This document shows, piece by piece, positions 42,646 to 52,024 of a stretch of DNA of 53,564 nucleotides. Origin of the DNA: Pseudorhodobacter sp. PARRP1. Lineage in GTDB: Bacteria > Pseudomonadota > Alphaproteobacteria > Rhodobacterales > Rhodobacteraceae. Positions within the stretch are counted from its first letter, which is position 1. Every line of letters starts with the position of its first letter. Below the pieces are notes generated by a model. It was not told the origin of the DNA. It was given only the letters and a program-made list of their open reading frames with translations, and ran no database searches. The stretch is from assembly GCA_002256245.1 (NCBI GenBank), contig NKIU01000015.1:1-53564 (forward strand), given 5' to 3'. The translations under genes were made by a program, and so were the position numbers.

Positions 42646-43245
42646 TCAGGCGCGCGTGTCCACATGATCCGCGGCGGCAGTATCATCGGGAAGATCAGCC
42701 TCGGCTGGCGCATCGGCGGGCAGGGCGGAAATCTCGCGCTCGTCCTGATAGGCGCGCTCGGCCTGGTCGGTCTTCACCTGCTCGGGCGGGGGCTGCACTT
42801 CGACCTCGGGGCGCATCGGTTGCGCCGTCACCGGGGCCATCGCGGCTGGTGCAGCCTCAACCGGCGGCGCTTTCACCGGGGCCGGGGCAGGCGTTTGCGG
42901 CAGATCATCCAGCAGCACCGCGCCATCGTTCAGATAGGGAATGCCGTCGAGGCTGATGCCGTCCACCTCGGTCAGCGTTTCAATCTGCCCGCCGCTTTCC
43001 TCGGCCACCTCTTGCACGGCGGTCTGCACCGGCAGCAGGCCCTTGAAGATCGCCTCGCTGGCGGCGGGGGCCAGCACCGGGCGCAGATTGGCCTCGGTGG
43101 GCAACTCGGCCCCGCCAAGCGCCTGCGCCGCCGTTTGCACATCAAACTCTGCCCCGCCTTGCGCTGCGATGCGCTGCACGGGTCGCACCGCCAGCGTGTG
43201 TATCTGCGGGCCAGTTGGCGCCGCGAGTGAAGAGATCAGTCCCAT
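42646..43245 (-). CDS. Hypothetical protein, about 199 aa, Ala/Pro/Glu-rich
   Basis: The frame begins MGLISSLAAPTGPQIHTL at an ATG with AAAGGGG 6 bp upstream (another ATG lies two codons earlier). The first 110 residues look weakly ordered (VQTAAQALGGAELP, LTEVDGISLDGIPYLNDG). The rest is a proline/alanine-rich, then acidic, tail of low complexity. No signal peptide or membrane helix is seen and I recognise no family. Coding is supported by the ribosome site, codon bias and convergent layout with preA. It may be a scaffold or linker-type protein; no function is claimed. Confidence 0.55.
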   Translation of the reverse strand: MGLISSLAAPTGPQIHTLAVRPVQRIAAQGGAEFDVQTAAQALGGAELPTEANLRPVLAPAASEAIFKGLLPVQTAVQEVAEESGGQIETLTEVDGISLDGIPYLNDGAVLLDDLPQTPAPAPVKAPPVEAAPAAMAPVTAQPMRPEVEVQPPPEQVKTDQAERAYQDEREISALPADAPAEADLPDDTAAADHVDTRA

Positions 43246-43494
43246 CCCCATCCCCTTTGCAACAGTCGCCCCCACCGTTCACCCTAGCACAAAACCACCC
43301 CGCCCGCAGGCACAAAGCCCGAAGATTTCGATCCGTTTGCCCCGATTTTGCCATGATCTGCAAAGCCTTGCCGCCTGCGGGGCAGATAAACCTCTGCAAG
43401 GCCTTTTCTTTTCGCCAAACTGAACCCAACTGTATAGAAAGCGCGCGCGGCCGGTTTGGCCTGCCAAACCGCGCATCCCAGCAAGAAGTTTCCC

Positions 43495-44462
<968 letters not shown>

Positions 44463-44481
<19 letters not shown>

Positions 44482-45079
44482 CGACATTTCCATGCGTCGC
44501 TCTGGCGAAGGCCACCGCCTTCGCCATGCGGTGCAGGTGCCGCTGGAACCGCCGGGCCTGAATGGCCCGGCCAGCGCCCGAGCCAGCCTTGGCGGGCGCT
44601 TCTCGCCCGCCGGGTCGGGCGCTGGCCTCACCCGGTTTCTCGTTGAACCGACGACAGGGTGCAGGCCGCACACGCGGGCGGGGAAACGCAATGCGTTTCC
44701 GGCTTCCGCCCGAACGGACCGTTGCACGCAAGCGCCTCAATGTCGGCCCGCCCGCCAACAAGCGCGGGCTGAACGGCTAACGACATTTCCAACGGATACT
44801 CTGGCGAAGGCCACCGCCTTCGCCATGCGGTGCAGGGGCCGCTGGAGCCGCCGGGCCCGTAAGGCCCGGCCAGCGCCCGACCCGCCCTCGGCGGGCGCTT
44901 CTCGCCCGCCGGGTCGGGCGCTGGCCTCACCCGGTTTCTCGTGGAACCGACGACAGGGTGCAGGCCGCGCACGCGGGCGGGGAAACGCAATGCGTTTCCG
45001 GCTTCCGCCCGAACGGACCGTTGCACGCAAGCGCCTTGATGTCGGCCCGCCCGCCCACAAGCGCGGGCTGAACGGCCAG
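44463..45079 (+). repeat. 299-bp tandem repeat: two full units and a stub
   Basis: Unit 1 is 44463-44761, unit 2 is 44762-45060, and a third begins at 45061 and ends after about 19 bases. Each unit starts with the last bases and stop codon of the flavoenzyme gene (GGGCTGAACGGCTAA) and is full of hairpins: GGCGAAGG...CCTTCGCC, CCGGGCC/GGCCCGG, and a long CCAGCGCCCGA...TCGGGCGCTGG stem. GGAAACGC..GCGTTTCC then lies between GCGGGCGG and CCGCCCG. Identity between units is very high. Open frames across it on both strands are not considered genes. Confidence 0.85.
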
Positions 45080-45345
45080 ACGGATATGACAGTCGCTCGC
45101 CTGCTTTCGGGCGGAGACTGGAAACGCCCAGCGTTTCCCCGCCCGCGTGTGCTGTTTCAGCCTGCAAACAGTGTCGCAATAAACCCCACAAGGCCAGCGC
45201 CCGACCCGGCGGGCGAGAAGCGCCCGCCATGGGCGGGTCGGGCGCTGGCCGGGCCTTTGAGGCCCGGCGGTTACGCGCCATCTGCACCGCATGGCGAAGG
45301 CAGTGGCCTTCGCCACTTCGCCCATGGTGAATGCAGCGTTCCGCC
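45080..45345 (-). repeat. Inverted, diverged copy of the 299-bp element
   Basis: Read on the minus strand, this segment repeats the same order of hairpins (GGCGAAGG...CCTTCGCC, GCCGGGCC/GGCCCGGC, CCAGCGCCCGA stem, GGGAAACGC...GCGTTTCC). The bases between them differ. The core element faces its relatives, making a very large inverted repeat. It ends just beyond the ankyrin gene's stop. Confidence 0.8.
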
Positions 45346-46029
45346 CTAGATTTCTTGCGCCCGCAGCACCTCTGCCACCGCTGCTTGCCGCGCCTGCACC
45401 GCATAATCCAGCGCCGTTGACCCTGCGAAACCTTCATCCCGCAAACGGGCATCCGCACCGCGCGCCAGCAGCAGCCTGACCACATCCAAAAGCCCCAACG
45501 CCGCCGCGACATGCAGCGCCGTCAGGCCTTGGCCCGAGGCCGCATTGATCTGCGCACCTGCATCCAGCAAGGCTGCGATCAGCGCCAGCGGGTCTTCGGG
45601 GCTATCGTCAAACTCATCCACCGCCGCCGCGCGTTCCACTGCCGCTTGCAGGGGTAGGCGGCCCGCCTTGTCGCGGCTGGCCAGATCCACGCCCTGCGCC
45701 AGAAACCAGTGCAGGCTGGCCAGCGTGCCAAGGTCAATCGCGTGAAACAACCACGGCTGGCCGCTGTCCGCCTCGGTGCTGGCGGCAAAAGCCGGCCCCA
45801 GCCCCGCGAGATAATCCACATCCCCGGTTTGCAGCGCCTCGATGATCTGATCAGCATCGCCGATCAGGGCGACAGGTTGCACGGATAGGGCAGGGGAGGT
45901 GCTGCGCAGTTGCAGCGCCGCGCGCCCGCCCATGCGCCAGACCAGCCGCAGCCAGAACAGCCCACGATCGCGCAAACTGCCCAGACGGGCGGCAAAAGAA
46001 GGCGGTTTTTGTGGCGGCTTGTCTCTCAT
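45346..46029 (-). CDS. Ankyrin-repeat protein
   Basis: In this protein of about 227 residues, three to four ankyrin repeats occupy about 75-225 (e.g. LFHAIDLGTLASLHWFLAQGVDL, ALIAALLDAGAQINAASGQGLTALHVAAALGLLDVVRLLLARGADA, ALDYAVQARQ). The N-terminal 60 residues are basic with a possible membrane-associated helix (FWLRLVWRMGGRAALQL). Ankyrin repeats bind proteins; the partner is unknown. The ATG at 46029 is preferred because the longer alternative at 46110 begins inside the terminator of the gene upstream. Confidence 0.8.
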   Translation of the reverse strand: MRDKPPQKPPSFAARLGSLRDRGLFWLRLVWRMGGRAALQLRSTSPALSVQPVALIGDADQIIEALQTGDVDYLAGLGPAFAASTEADSGQPWLFHAIDLGTLASLHWFLAQGVDLASRDKAGRLPLQAAVERAAAVDEFDDSPEDPLALIAALLDAGAQINAASGQGLTALHVAAALGLLDVVRLLLARGADARLRDEGFAGSTALDYAVQARQAAVAEVLRAQEI

Positions 46030-46106
46030 CCTGCCAGCATGCCACGCGCCGCAAAGCTTAACAATTTCTAAACGCCAAAACGCTATACGATTGATTTCAT
46101 TGGCAT

Positions 46107-46132
46107 TCAAAACGGTCCCGCGTTGGGACCGT
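46107..46132 (-). terminator. Terminator after dsbB
   Basis: ACGGTCCC/GGGACCGT makes an 8-bp stem with a five-base loop starting at the dsbB stop codon, followed on the minus strand by TTTT. The stem resembles the second accC hairpin. Confidence 0.75.
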
Positions 46133-46593
46133 CACGATTTGCGCGCAGCCAGACCCCAGACCACCGCCAGCAGGCTCGACAGGATGGCATTCCACCCCGC
46201 CATCGACACCCCCAGCATCGCCCACGGCACCGCATCGCAGCGCACGGGCTTGCCCACCACCACATCGGTGTTCAAAAGATCGCCCACACTCACCCCCTGC
46301 AAGGTATCAACCGTGCAGGTGGCCAGCCCCGCGAACCAACCCAACTCTACTCCGGCGTGGTAAAACCCGATCCCCGCCGTCGCCGCCGCCGCCAGCATCC
46401 CCAACAGGGGCAACCCCGCCCCCCGGCTGCGCAGCGCCAGCAGGCCGATCAATATCGCCACCCCATGCGGCCAGCGCTGATAGATACACAGCACGCACGG
46501 GATCAACCCGCCGACATACTGGAACGCCAACGCCCCCCCCAACAGCAGGCCCGAGCCCAGCATGGCAATCCAGATCAAGGAATTCCGCGTCAT
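46132..46593 (-). CDS. dsbB: Disulfide bond formation protein B
   Basis: This 153-residue inner-membrane protein has four helices. The first periplasmic loop carries C33-x-x-C36 (IPCVLCIYQRWPH) and the second loop has C93 and C119. It reoxidises DsbA and passes electrons to quinone. Length and cysteine spacing are right for the short DsbB of alphaproteobacteria. It is cotranscribed behind the DedA-like gene (7-bp gap). No dsbA is in the window. Confidence 0.93.
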   Translation of the reverse strand: MTRNSLIWIAMLGSGLLLGGALAFQYVGGLIPCVLCIYQRWPHGVAILIGLLALRSRGAGLPLLGMLAAAATAGIGFYHAGVELGWFAGLATCTVDTLQGVSVGDLLNTDVVVGKPVRCDAVPWAMLGVSMAGWNAILSSLLAVVWGLAARKS

Positions 46594-46600
46594 CTCACCC

Positions 46601-47185
46601 TCACATCATCCGGGTGGCAAGCCAGATCAGCCCGCCCACCACCACCAGCCCGGCCACGATCGCCGTCATCCGCCGCTCGATAAAGCTGGTCATCCGCACG
46701 CCATAGCGCTGCAACAAATATGCCAGCAGATAAAACCGCCCGCCCCGCGCCACTATGGCCGACAGGATGAACCATTTCAGATCAAACGACACCGCGCCTG
46801 ACAGGATCGTGACCACTTTCATTGGCGGCAGATGTGACAGCCCTGACGTGATCAACATCACCAGAATCGCCAGATCGCCCGTCTGCGCCTTCAAAGCCTC
46901 AAACGCCGCCAGCTTGCCGTAAAACTCCAGCGCCGGACGGGCCAGCAGATCGAACGCGTAATGCCCGATCGCCCAGCCAAAAATCCCGCCCAGCACCGAA
47001 GTGATCGTCGCGATCAACGCATAGCGCCAGACCTTGTCGGGCCGCGACAGGCACATCGGGATGAACAGCACATCGGCGGGGATCGGAAACACCGAGCTTT
47101 CCACGAAAGACACAGCCCCCATCGCAGGCTCGGCATAGCGCGAGCCCGCCCAACGCAGGGTCCAGTCATACAGCCTGCGAAACAT
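46601..47185 (-). CDS. YqaA-family (DedA/VTT-like) membrane protein
   Basis: This 194-residue protein has about four to five membrane segments. The sequence MGAVSFVESSVFPIPADVLFIPM (about 22-44) with its helix-breaking prolines, and LITSGLSHLPPMKVVTILSGAV, are typical of the YqaA branch of the VTT/DedA superfamily. That superfamily includes lipid-carrier and undecaprenyl-phosphate flippases; the role here is not certain. The start is fixed by GGAGG 6 bp before the ATG. It leads the dsbB operon. Confidence 0.88.
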   Translation of the reverse strand: MFRRLYDWTLRWAGSRYAEPAMGAVSFVESSVFPIPADVLFIPMCLSRPDKVWRYALIATITSVLGGIFGWAIGHYAFDLLARPALEFYGKLAAFEALKAQTGDLAILVMLITSGLSHLPPMKVVTILSGAVSFDLKWFILSAIVARGGRFYLLAYLLQRYGVRMTSFIERRMTAIVAGLVVVGGLIWLATRMM

Positions 47186-47308
47186 CAACAGCCTCCGCGC
47201 TTTTGGCTTCAATGGCCATGCAGCGGCCTGCGGTCAAGGGGGCGCGCAACCTGTTTGCACTTCGGGCGTTGACGGTTAAGTTACCGGCACCACCAAGGGG
47301 GACAGAAC

Positions 47309-48169
47309 ATGGAATGGCGCGGACGCAGAGGCAGCGGCAACATCGAGGATCGGCGCAGCCTGCGTGGCGCGCGCGGGGCCAGCATCGGTGGCGCTGGCGG
47401 CATCGGGGTGATTGCTGTCGTGGTGATCGGCTATTTCCTTGGCTTCGACCTGACCCCCTTGCTGAATGGCACCCAGAGCCAGACGCAACAAACCGGCGCG
47501 CCGGTGGAAATCAGCGAGGCTGATCAGCAGGCGGGTCAGTTTGTCTCGGTGGTTCTGGCCGATACCGAAGAAATCTGGGCCAACACCTTCAAGCAGCAAC
47601 TGAATGAGACCTACACCCCCGCCAAGCTGGTGCTGTATAAGGGTGTCACCCGTTCGCCCTGCGGGGATGCTTCGGGGGCGACCGGGCCGTTCTATTGCCC
47701 CGGCGACAAGAAGGTTTACCTCGACACCGATTTTTTCACCACCATGTCGCGTCAGTTGGGCGCGGGCGGTGATTTCGCCATGGCTTATGTTGTGGCACAT
47801 GAGATCGGCCACCACGTGCAGGACGAGTTGGGGATTCTAGGCAAAGCCAACGAGATTCGCGGCCAATCGTCCGAAGCTGACAGCAACGAGATCTCTGTGC
47901 GCATCGAATTGCAGGCCGATTGTCTGGCGGGCATCTGGGCGCGTGAAGTGCAGCAGACCTATGGCACCATCGAGAAGGGCGACTTCGACGAAGCCATCAA
48001 TGCGGCCAAGCAGATCGGCGACGACACCTTGCAACGCAACGCAGGCCAGGTGCCTATGCCCGAAAGCTTTACCCATGGCACCTCGGCACAACGCTCGAAG
48101 TGGTTCATCACCGGGTTGAAGTCGGGGCAACTCAGCGCCTGTGACACGTTCCGCGCGAATAACCTTTAA
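47309..48169 (+). CDS. Neutral zinc metallopeptidase, KPN_02809/YpfJ family
   Basis: In this 286-residue protein a short basic N-terminus (RGSGNIEDRRSLRG) is followed by one membrane helix (about 29-46) and a zinc peptidase-like domain with H164-E165-x-x-H168 (VVAHEIGHHVQDELG). An N-terminal RGRRxSxNVEDRR-like motif is typical of the family. The substrate is unknown. It is predicted to be anchored with the catalytic domain outside the cytoplasm. AAGGGGGA precedes the ATG. Confidence 0.9.
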   Translation: MEWRGRRGSGNIEDRRSLRGARGASIGGAGGIGVIAVVVIGYFLGFDLTPLLNGTQSQTQQTGAPVEISEADQQAGQFVSVVLADTEEIWANTFKQQLNETYTPAKLVLYKGVTRSPCGDASGATGPFYCPGDKKVYLDTDFFTTMSRQLGAGGDFAMAYVVAHEIGHHVQDELGILGKANEIRGQSSEADSNEISVRIELQADCLAGIWAREVQQTYGTIEKGDFDEAINAAKQIGDDTLQRNAGQVPMPESFTHGTSAQRSKWFITGLKSGQLSACDTFRANNL

Positions 48170-48209
48170 CCGAGGCGGGCGGGCGCAAAGCCTGTTGACG
48201 CCGCCACGG

Positions 48210-48288
48210 GGCGCGGCTAAACCGCGCCTCAGAGGGCCATGTATGGCCCCGACACTTCGGACCGTTTGCGGTCGCTACCGCGAAGTGT
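48210..48288. repeat. Two hairpins between the peptidase gene and tRNA-Leu
   Basis: GGCGCGG-CTAAA-CCGCGCC (48210-48228) and a nested structure with ACACTTCG/CGAAGTGT arms (48252-48259 and 48281-48288). Neither has a T-tract. They look like short palindromic intergenic elements rather than a terminator. Confidence 0.5.
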
Positions 48289-48295
48289 GCATTGT

Positions 48296-48379
48296 GCGGG
48301 CGTGGCGGAATGGTAGACGCGGCAGACTCAAAATCTGCTTTCGCAAGAAGTGCCGGTTCGAGTCCGGCCGCCCGTACCA
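48296..48379 (+). tRNA. tRNA-Leu (anticodon CAA)
   Basis: This is an 84-nt class II tRNA. Acceptor GCGGGCG pairs with CGCCCGT (one G-U), discriminator A and encoded CCA. Anticodon stem GCAGA/TCTGC with loop CTCAAAA gives CAA, reading UUG. It has a short variable arm (TTTCGCAAGAAG region) and a T-arm CCGGTTCGAGTCCGG. Confidence 0.93.
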
Positions 48380-49261
48380 AATCCTTTCAACCTGATCCGT
48401 TTCCAAGCCTTGCAAGCGCACGCGCTGATTGTGGCGGACTTGCGGCGATTAACCATTAACAACGCGAATCGCAGCCATTCTGCGGCGGTTTGTGATGGAA
48501 ACTGAGCGTCTTAGCCCCCCGCATCGCTGTCCGATTCGCACTTTGGCGTAAGCTGACCTTGCGTCATCCTGAACAGTGCGCAGGAAATGGCTGGATTAAC
48601 GCCGTTGCCGCAACAGCGTTTCGACATTGTGGTGAAAGAATGGCAAATAATCTGTCTTATGGTTAAGGTGGTATCACGTTTTTTCAGCGTTTCGGATATC
48701 GAAACAGTAACGCCCGTCCGCACGCAGCCATCCGTGAAACTTTCCTGCGCTAGGGTCTGAAATGCCAGCGTTTTTCGAAATGCGCGATTGTTACCAGTGT
48801 CGAAACCATGCGTAAGATGACACAATCTGTGCGTGTAAACCCGGATTTGAACTTTCGGAATTGTGGCGCAGCCAAGGCAACGCCCCGCCGCAATTAGGAC
48901 TTTTTTTACTTTGCTGTCGCGATAACTGGCGATATTCAGATCATGTCTTACTGGGAAAGACGAAGGCCGTGGGGGCGGTCGTTGAATGGTGATGTGCCGC
49001 AAGGCACCTGTGTTGAGAAAGATGTGCTGCCTTAGCCTTGGGTTCTGCGACCAAAGGCTTGTCATGAAAAACTTGTGATTTCGGCCGGAAGCCTTTGGTT
49101 TCCGAACAGCATTGCTTTCGCTTCACCTCAGACGGCAGGCAACAGGCGTTGGCCTCGGATGAAACCGGGCTTGCGCCTTTTCGGGGTCGCTTTTCGGCGA
49201 TCTGGGCTTGAGTCGGTCGAGGGACGGAATGCCGTCTCTCAGGTGAAATGAGGGATATGAC
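48380..49261. other. 880-bp spacer, relatively AT-rich, with an orphan terminator
   Basis: No gene is convincing. A 57-codon frame (48587-48760, + strand, MAGLTPLPQQRFD...) lacks a properly spaced ribosome site, and a 184-codon frame on the minus strand has poor composition. A clear hairpin-plus-T-tract on the + strand at 48859-48907 suggests that something is transcribed before it, possibly a small RNA. A GACGG/CCGTC hairpin lies about 30 bp before the next gene. Confidence 0.4.
48859..48907 (+). terminator. Orphan Rho-independent terminator
   Basis: AATTGTGGCG pairs with CGCCGCAATT (10 bp, one G-U) across a 17-base loop, followed after five bases by seven T residues. No + strand gene ends nearby; tRNA-Leu ends 480 bp upstream. 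Confidence 0.55.
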
Positions 49262-51637
49262 ATGCCGGTATTTGCGCAATTCAACTTCAACGACGTTGAC
49301 ACCAACGCCTTGGACAGTGCGCCGGCGTTGGGCGACCAGTTTGGCACCTATCGCAACGGTGCTACTTCGGTAGGCGGCCAGGCGGTGTTGGATGGCCAGG
49401 ACGATCTGGTGAAAATCTACCAAGACCCGGCCTATCAGATGGATCAGGGCACGCTCGACATCCACTTCACGCTGGCCGATCAGCCGCTGACAGCGACGCA
49501 GACCGTGCTGTCGCGTGACAGCGCCGGTGAGACCGCAGGCGGCTACCGCATTGAAATTCAAGCCGACGGTTCGGTGGTGATCAGCCATGAAACCGCAACC
49601 GGCACCGAAACCTTCGGCACCGAGCCGGGGTTTGCCAATCCGGGCGACGAGATCAGCCTGTCTTATTCCTGGGCTGAAGGCGGCGCGGGCGGGCAGTTGC
49701 ACATCGACAACCTGACCAGCAATGCCAATTTCCAAGACACCGTGCCGAACACGCTGACCATGGACATGGGCGCGCTGGATCAGCCGTGGATCGTCGGCGC
49801 CGGGCAATCGGCTTCGGATGCTGGCACGCTGAACAACATCGACCAGCACTTTGCAGGCTCGGTTGATCTATTCCAACTGTCTGACAGCGTTGACAATATT
49901 TCGCCGCGTGATGGCTATGTCGATGGCACCGCTGGCAACGATCTGATCGACACCGGCTATGCTGGCGACCCGGATGGTGACTTCATCGACCGTGGCGACG
50001 CGATCCTGGGCAATGACGGTCCCAATGACGACCGCGTGCGGGCAGGCGAGGGCGACGACACCGTGCGTGCCGGTGTTGGCGATGATCTTGTGGATGGCGA
50101 CGCGGGCAATGACGTTCTCTATGGCGAGGCTGGCGACGATACGCTGAACGGCGGCGCGGGCAATGACGCGCTTTACGGCGGCCCGGGCGACGACTCGCTG
50201 CGCGGTGGTGGCGGCGACGACACGCTGTTTGGCGGCAATGGCAACGATGCAGCCTATGGCGGCGACGGCAATGATCTGATCGACACCTCGGGCGGCGGCG
50301 CTGCTCCGCTGCCGGATCAGGGCTATCCGGGGCTGTATCCGTCCGACAGCGATCCGGCCAATGATCTGGACACCGTTTACGGCGGTGCTGGCGATGACAC
50401 CATCCGCACCGGCGACGATGCCGATGTGATCTCGGGTGGCTTTGGCAATGACGTGATCGAAGCAGGCTTCGACGATGACACCATCGACGGCAATCAGGGC
50501 AACGACACCATCATCGGTGGCGAAGGCAATGATCTGATCGACGGCGGCCAAGGCAATGACCTGATCTATGGCGGCTACGGCCCCGGCGTGCCGGATGACG
50601 TGAATATCCCCGACGCCGACGGCGATCTGCTGCCGAACAACGGCCGCGACAGCATCGTCGGCGGTTTGGGCGACGACACCATCTTCGGCATGGATGATGA
50701 CGACACCATTGATGGCGGTCAGGGCAACGATCTGCTTTACGGCGGCATCGACGACGACAGCATCCGTGGCAACGTCGGCAACGACACGCTTTACGGCGGC
50801 GAAGGCAGCGACTCGATGGAGGGTGGCAACGACCGCGACACCTTCTACGTGACCTCTGCCGCCGACGGCGCGGGCGATGTCATCGACGGCAACGAAGGTG
50901 GCGACGACTATGACACCCTTGATCTAACCGGCTCGGGCCCGTTGAACATCATCTACGATGCCAACAACCCCGAAAACGGCACAGTGCAGTTCCTCGATGC
51001 CGACCGCAACGTCACCAGCACGCTGACCTTCACCAATATCGAAAACGTCATCCCCTGCTTCACCCCCGGCACCCTGATCGCCACGCCGCGCGGTGAGGTT
51101 CCGGTCGAGATGTTGAAAGCTGGCGACCGCATCATCACCCGCGACAACGGCATTCAGGAAATCCGCTGGACCGGGCGCAAGGATATGGGCTGGCACGATC
51201 TGGTCGCCAATCCGCATCTGAAGCCGGTGCTGATCCGTCAGGGCAGCTTGGGCAATGGTCTGCCAGAGCGTGACATGATGGTGTCGCCGAACCACCGCGT
51301 TCTGGTCGCCAACGACCGCACCGCGCTGTATTTCGACGAACACGAAGTGCTGGTTTCGGCCAAGCATCTGGTGGCAGGCAAGGGCATCGACAGCGTCAAT
51401 GCGGTGGGGGCAAGCTATATCCACTTCATGTTCGACCGCCACGAGGTTGTGCTGTCGAACGGCGCCTGGACCGAAAGCTTCCAGCCCGGCGACTACACCC
51501 TGAAAGGCATGGGCAACGCGCAACGCGGCGAGATCTTTGATCTGTTCCCCGAGCTGAAAACCGAAGCCGGGCTTGAAGGCTACGGCTCTGCCCGGCGCAC
51601 GCTGAAGCGTCACGAAGCCATGTTGTTGGTGAAGTAA
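49262..51637 (+). CDS. RTX calcium-binding repeat protein with C-terminal Hint domain
   Basis: In this 791-residue protein residues 1-205 form a LamG/concanavalin-like domain (YRNGATSVGGQAVLDG, LDIHFTLAD). About 218-560 is a dense run of GGxGxDxUx nonapeptides (GGAGNDALYGGPGDD), which fold as a calcium-loaded beta roll. From C599 (IPCFTPGTLIATPRGEVPVEML) to the end is a Hint domain of the Hint_2 type, with VSPNHRVLV as the second motif; such domains can self-cleave. There is no N-terminal signal peptide, so export by a type I system is expected, though none is in view. A terminator follows. The ATG has GAGGG 7 bp upstream. Confidence 0.9.
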   Translation: MPVFAQFNFNDVDTNALDSAPALGDQFGTYRNGATSVGGQAVLDGQDDLVKIYQDPAYQMDQGTLDIHFTLADQPLTATQTVLSRDSAGETAGGYRIEIQADGSVVISHETATGTETFGTEPGFANPGDEISLSYSWAEGGAGGQLHIDNLTSNANFQDTVPNTLTMDMGALDQPWIVGAGQSASDAGTLNNIDQHFAGSVDLFQLSDSVDNISPRDGYVDGTAGNDLIDTGYAGDPDGDFIDRGDAILGNDGPNDDRVRAGEGDDTVRAGVGDDLVDGDAGNDVLYGEAGDDTLNGGAGNDALYGGPGDDSLRGGGGDDTLFGGNGNDAAYGGDGNDLIDTSGGGAAPLPDQGYPGLYPSDSDPANDLDTVYGGAGDDTIRTGDDADVISGGFGNDVIEAGFDDDTIDGNQGNDTIIGGEGNDLIDGGQGNDLIYGGYGPGVPDDVNIPDADGDLLPNNGRDSIVGGLGDDTIFGMDDDDTIDGGQGNDLLYGGIDDDSIRGNVGNDTLYGGEGSDSMEGGNDRDTFYVTSAADGAGDVIDGNEGGDDYDTLDLTGSGPLNIIYDANNPENGTVQFLDADRNVTSTLTFTNIENVIPCFTPGTLIATPRGEVPVEMLKAGDRIITRDNGIQEIRWTGRKDMGWHDLVANPHLKPVLIRQGSLGNGLPERDMMVSPNHRVLVANDRTALYFDEHEVLVSAKHLVAGKGIDSVNAVGASYIHFMFDRHEVVLSNGAWTESFQPGDYTLKGMGNAQRGEIFDLFPELKTEAGLEGYGSARRTLKRHEAMLLVK

Positions 51638-52024
51638 AAGTTATGCAGCACGCCCGCGCCTGATCGGCGCAGGCGACGGAACAGGGGGGCTTCGGCCCTC
51701 CTTTTTCGTTAAAGATTTCGCAAAAGCTCAGACCTCTGCTTTGCGCAGATCGGCAAGCATTGTTGCTTTGTCCGAAACATTGTCCGCAAACGGCTTCCAA
51801 AAACCATCAGATACGGCGCAATCGCCACAGCACCTGCCCGCTTTGCGCCTTATTTCAGCCGCTAAAGACCACAGTTTCACCCTAAATTGCACCAATTTTT
51901 ACGCGAAAACATCCTCGTAACCCGTGCGCATAGGATGATTATTTTGCGACTTCTGATGAACATTCCAACGCACGGGCGCCGCGCCCGGTTTTTTTGCACC
52001 GATGTTCGGAAGGAGGGCTAGGTT
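51638..52024. other. Spacer between the two RTX genes
   Basis: It starts with a terminator (51683-51706); the rest is moderately AT-rich without a gene. The promoter of the second RTX gene should lie in 51880-52010, where AT content rises (ATTTTTACGCG...GATGATTATTTTGC); no clear box pair was assigned. Confidence 0.4.
51683..51706 (+). terminator. Terminator of the Hint-RTX gene
   Basis: AGGGGGGC-TTCG-GCCCTCCT forms an 8-bp stem (one G-U) with a stable TTCG loop and runs straight into TTTTT. Confidence 0.88.

Noticed and set aside
48587-48760. 57-codon + strand frame
   Set aside because: Not annotated as a gene because the AGGA is only 2-3 bases from the ATG and the product has no recognisable feature; kept as a remark in the spacer entry.
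48511-49065. 184-codon minus-strand frame before the RTX gene
   Set aside because: No ribosome site, irregular composition with many rare amino-acid runs, and a terminator structure of the other strand lies inside it.
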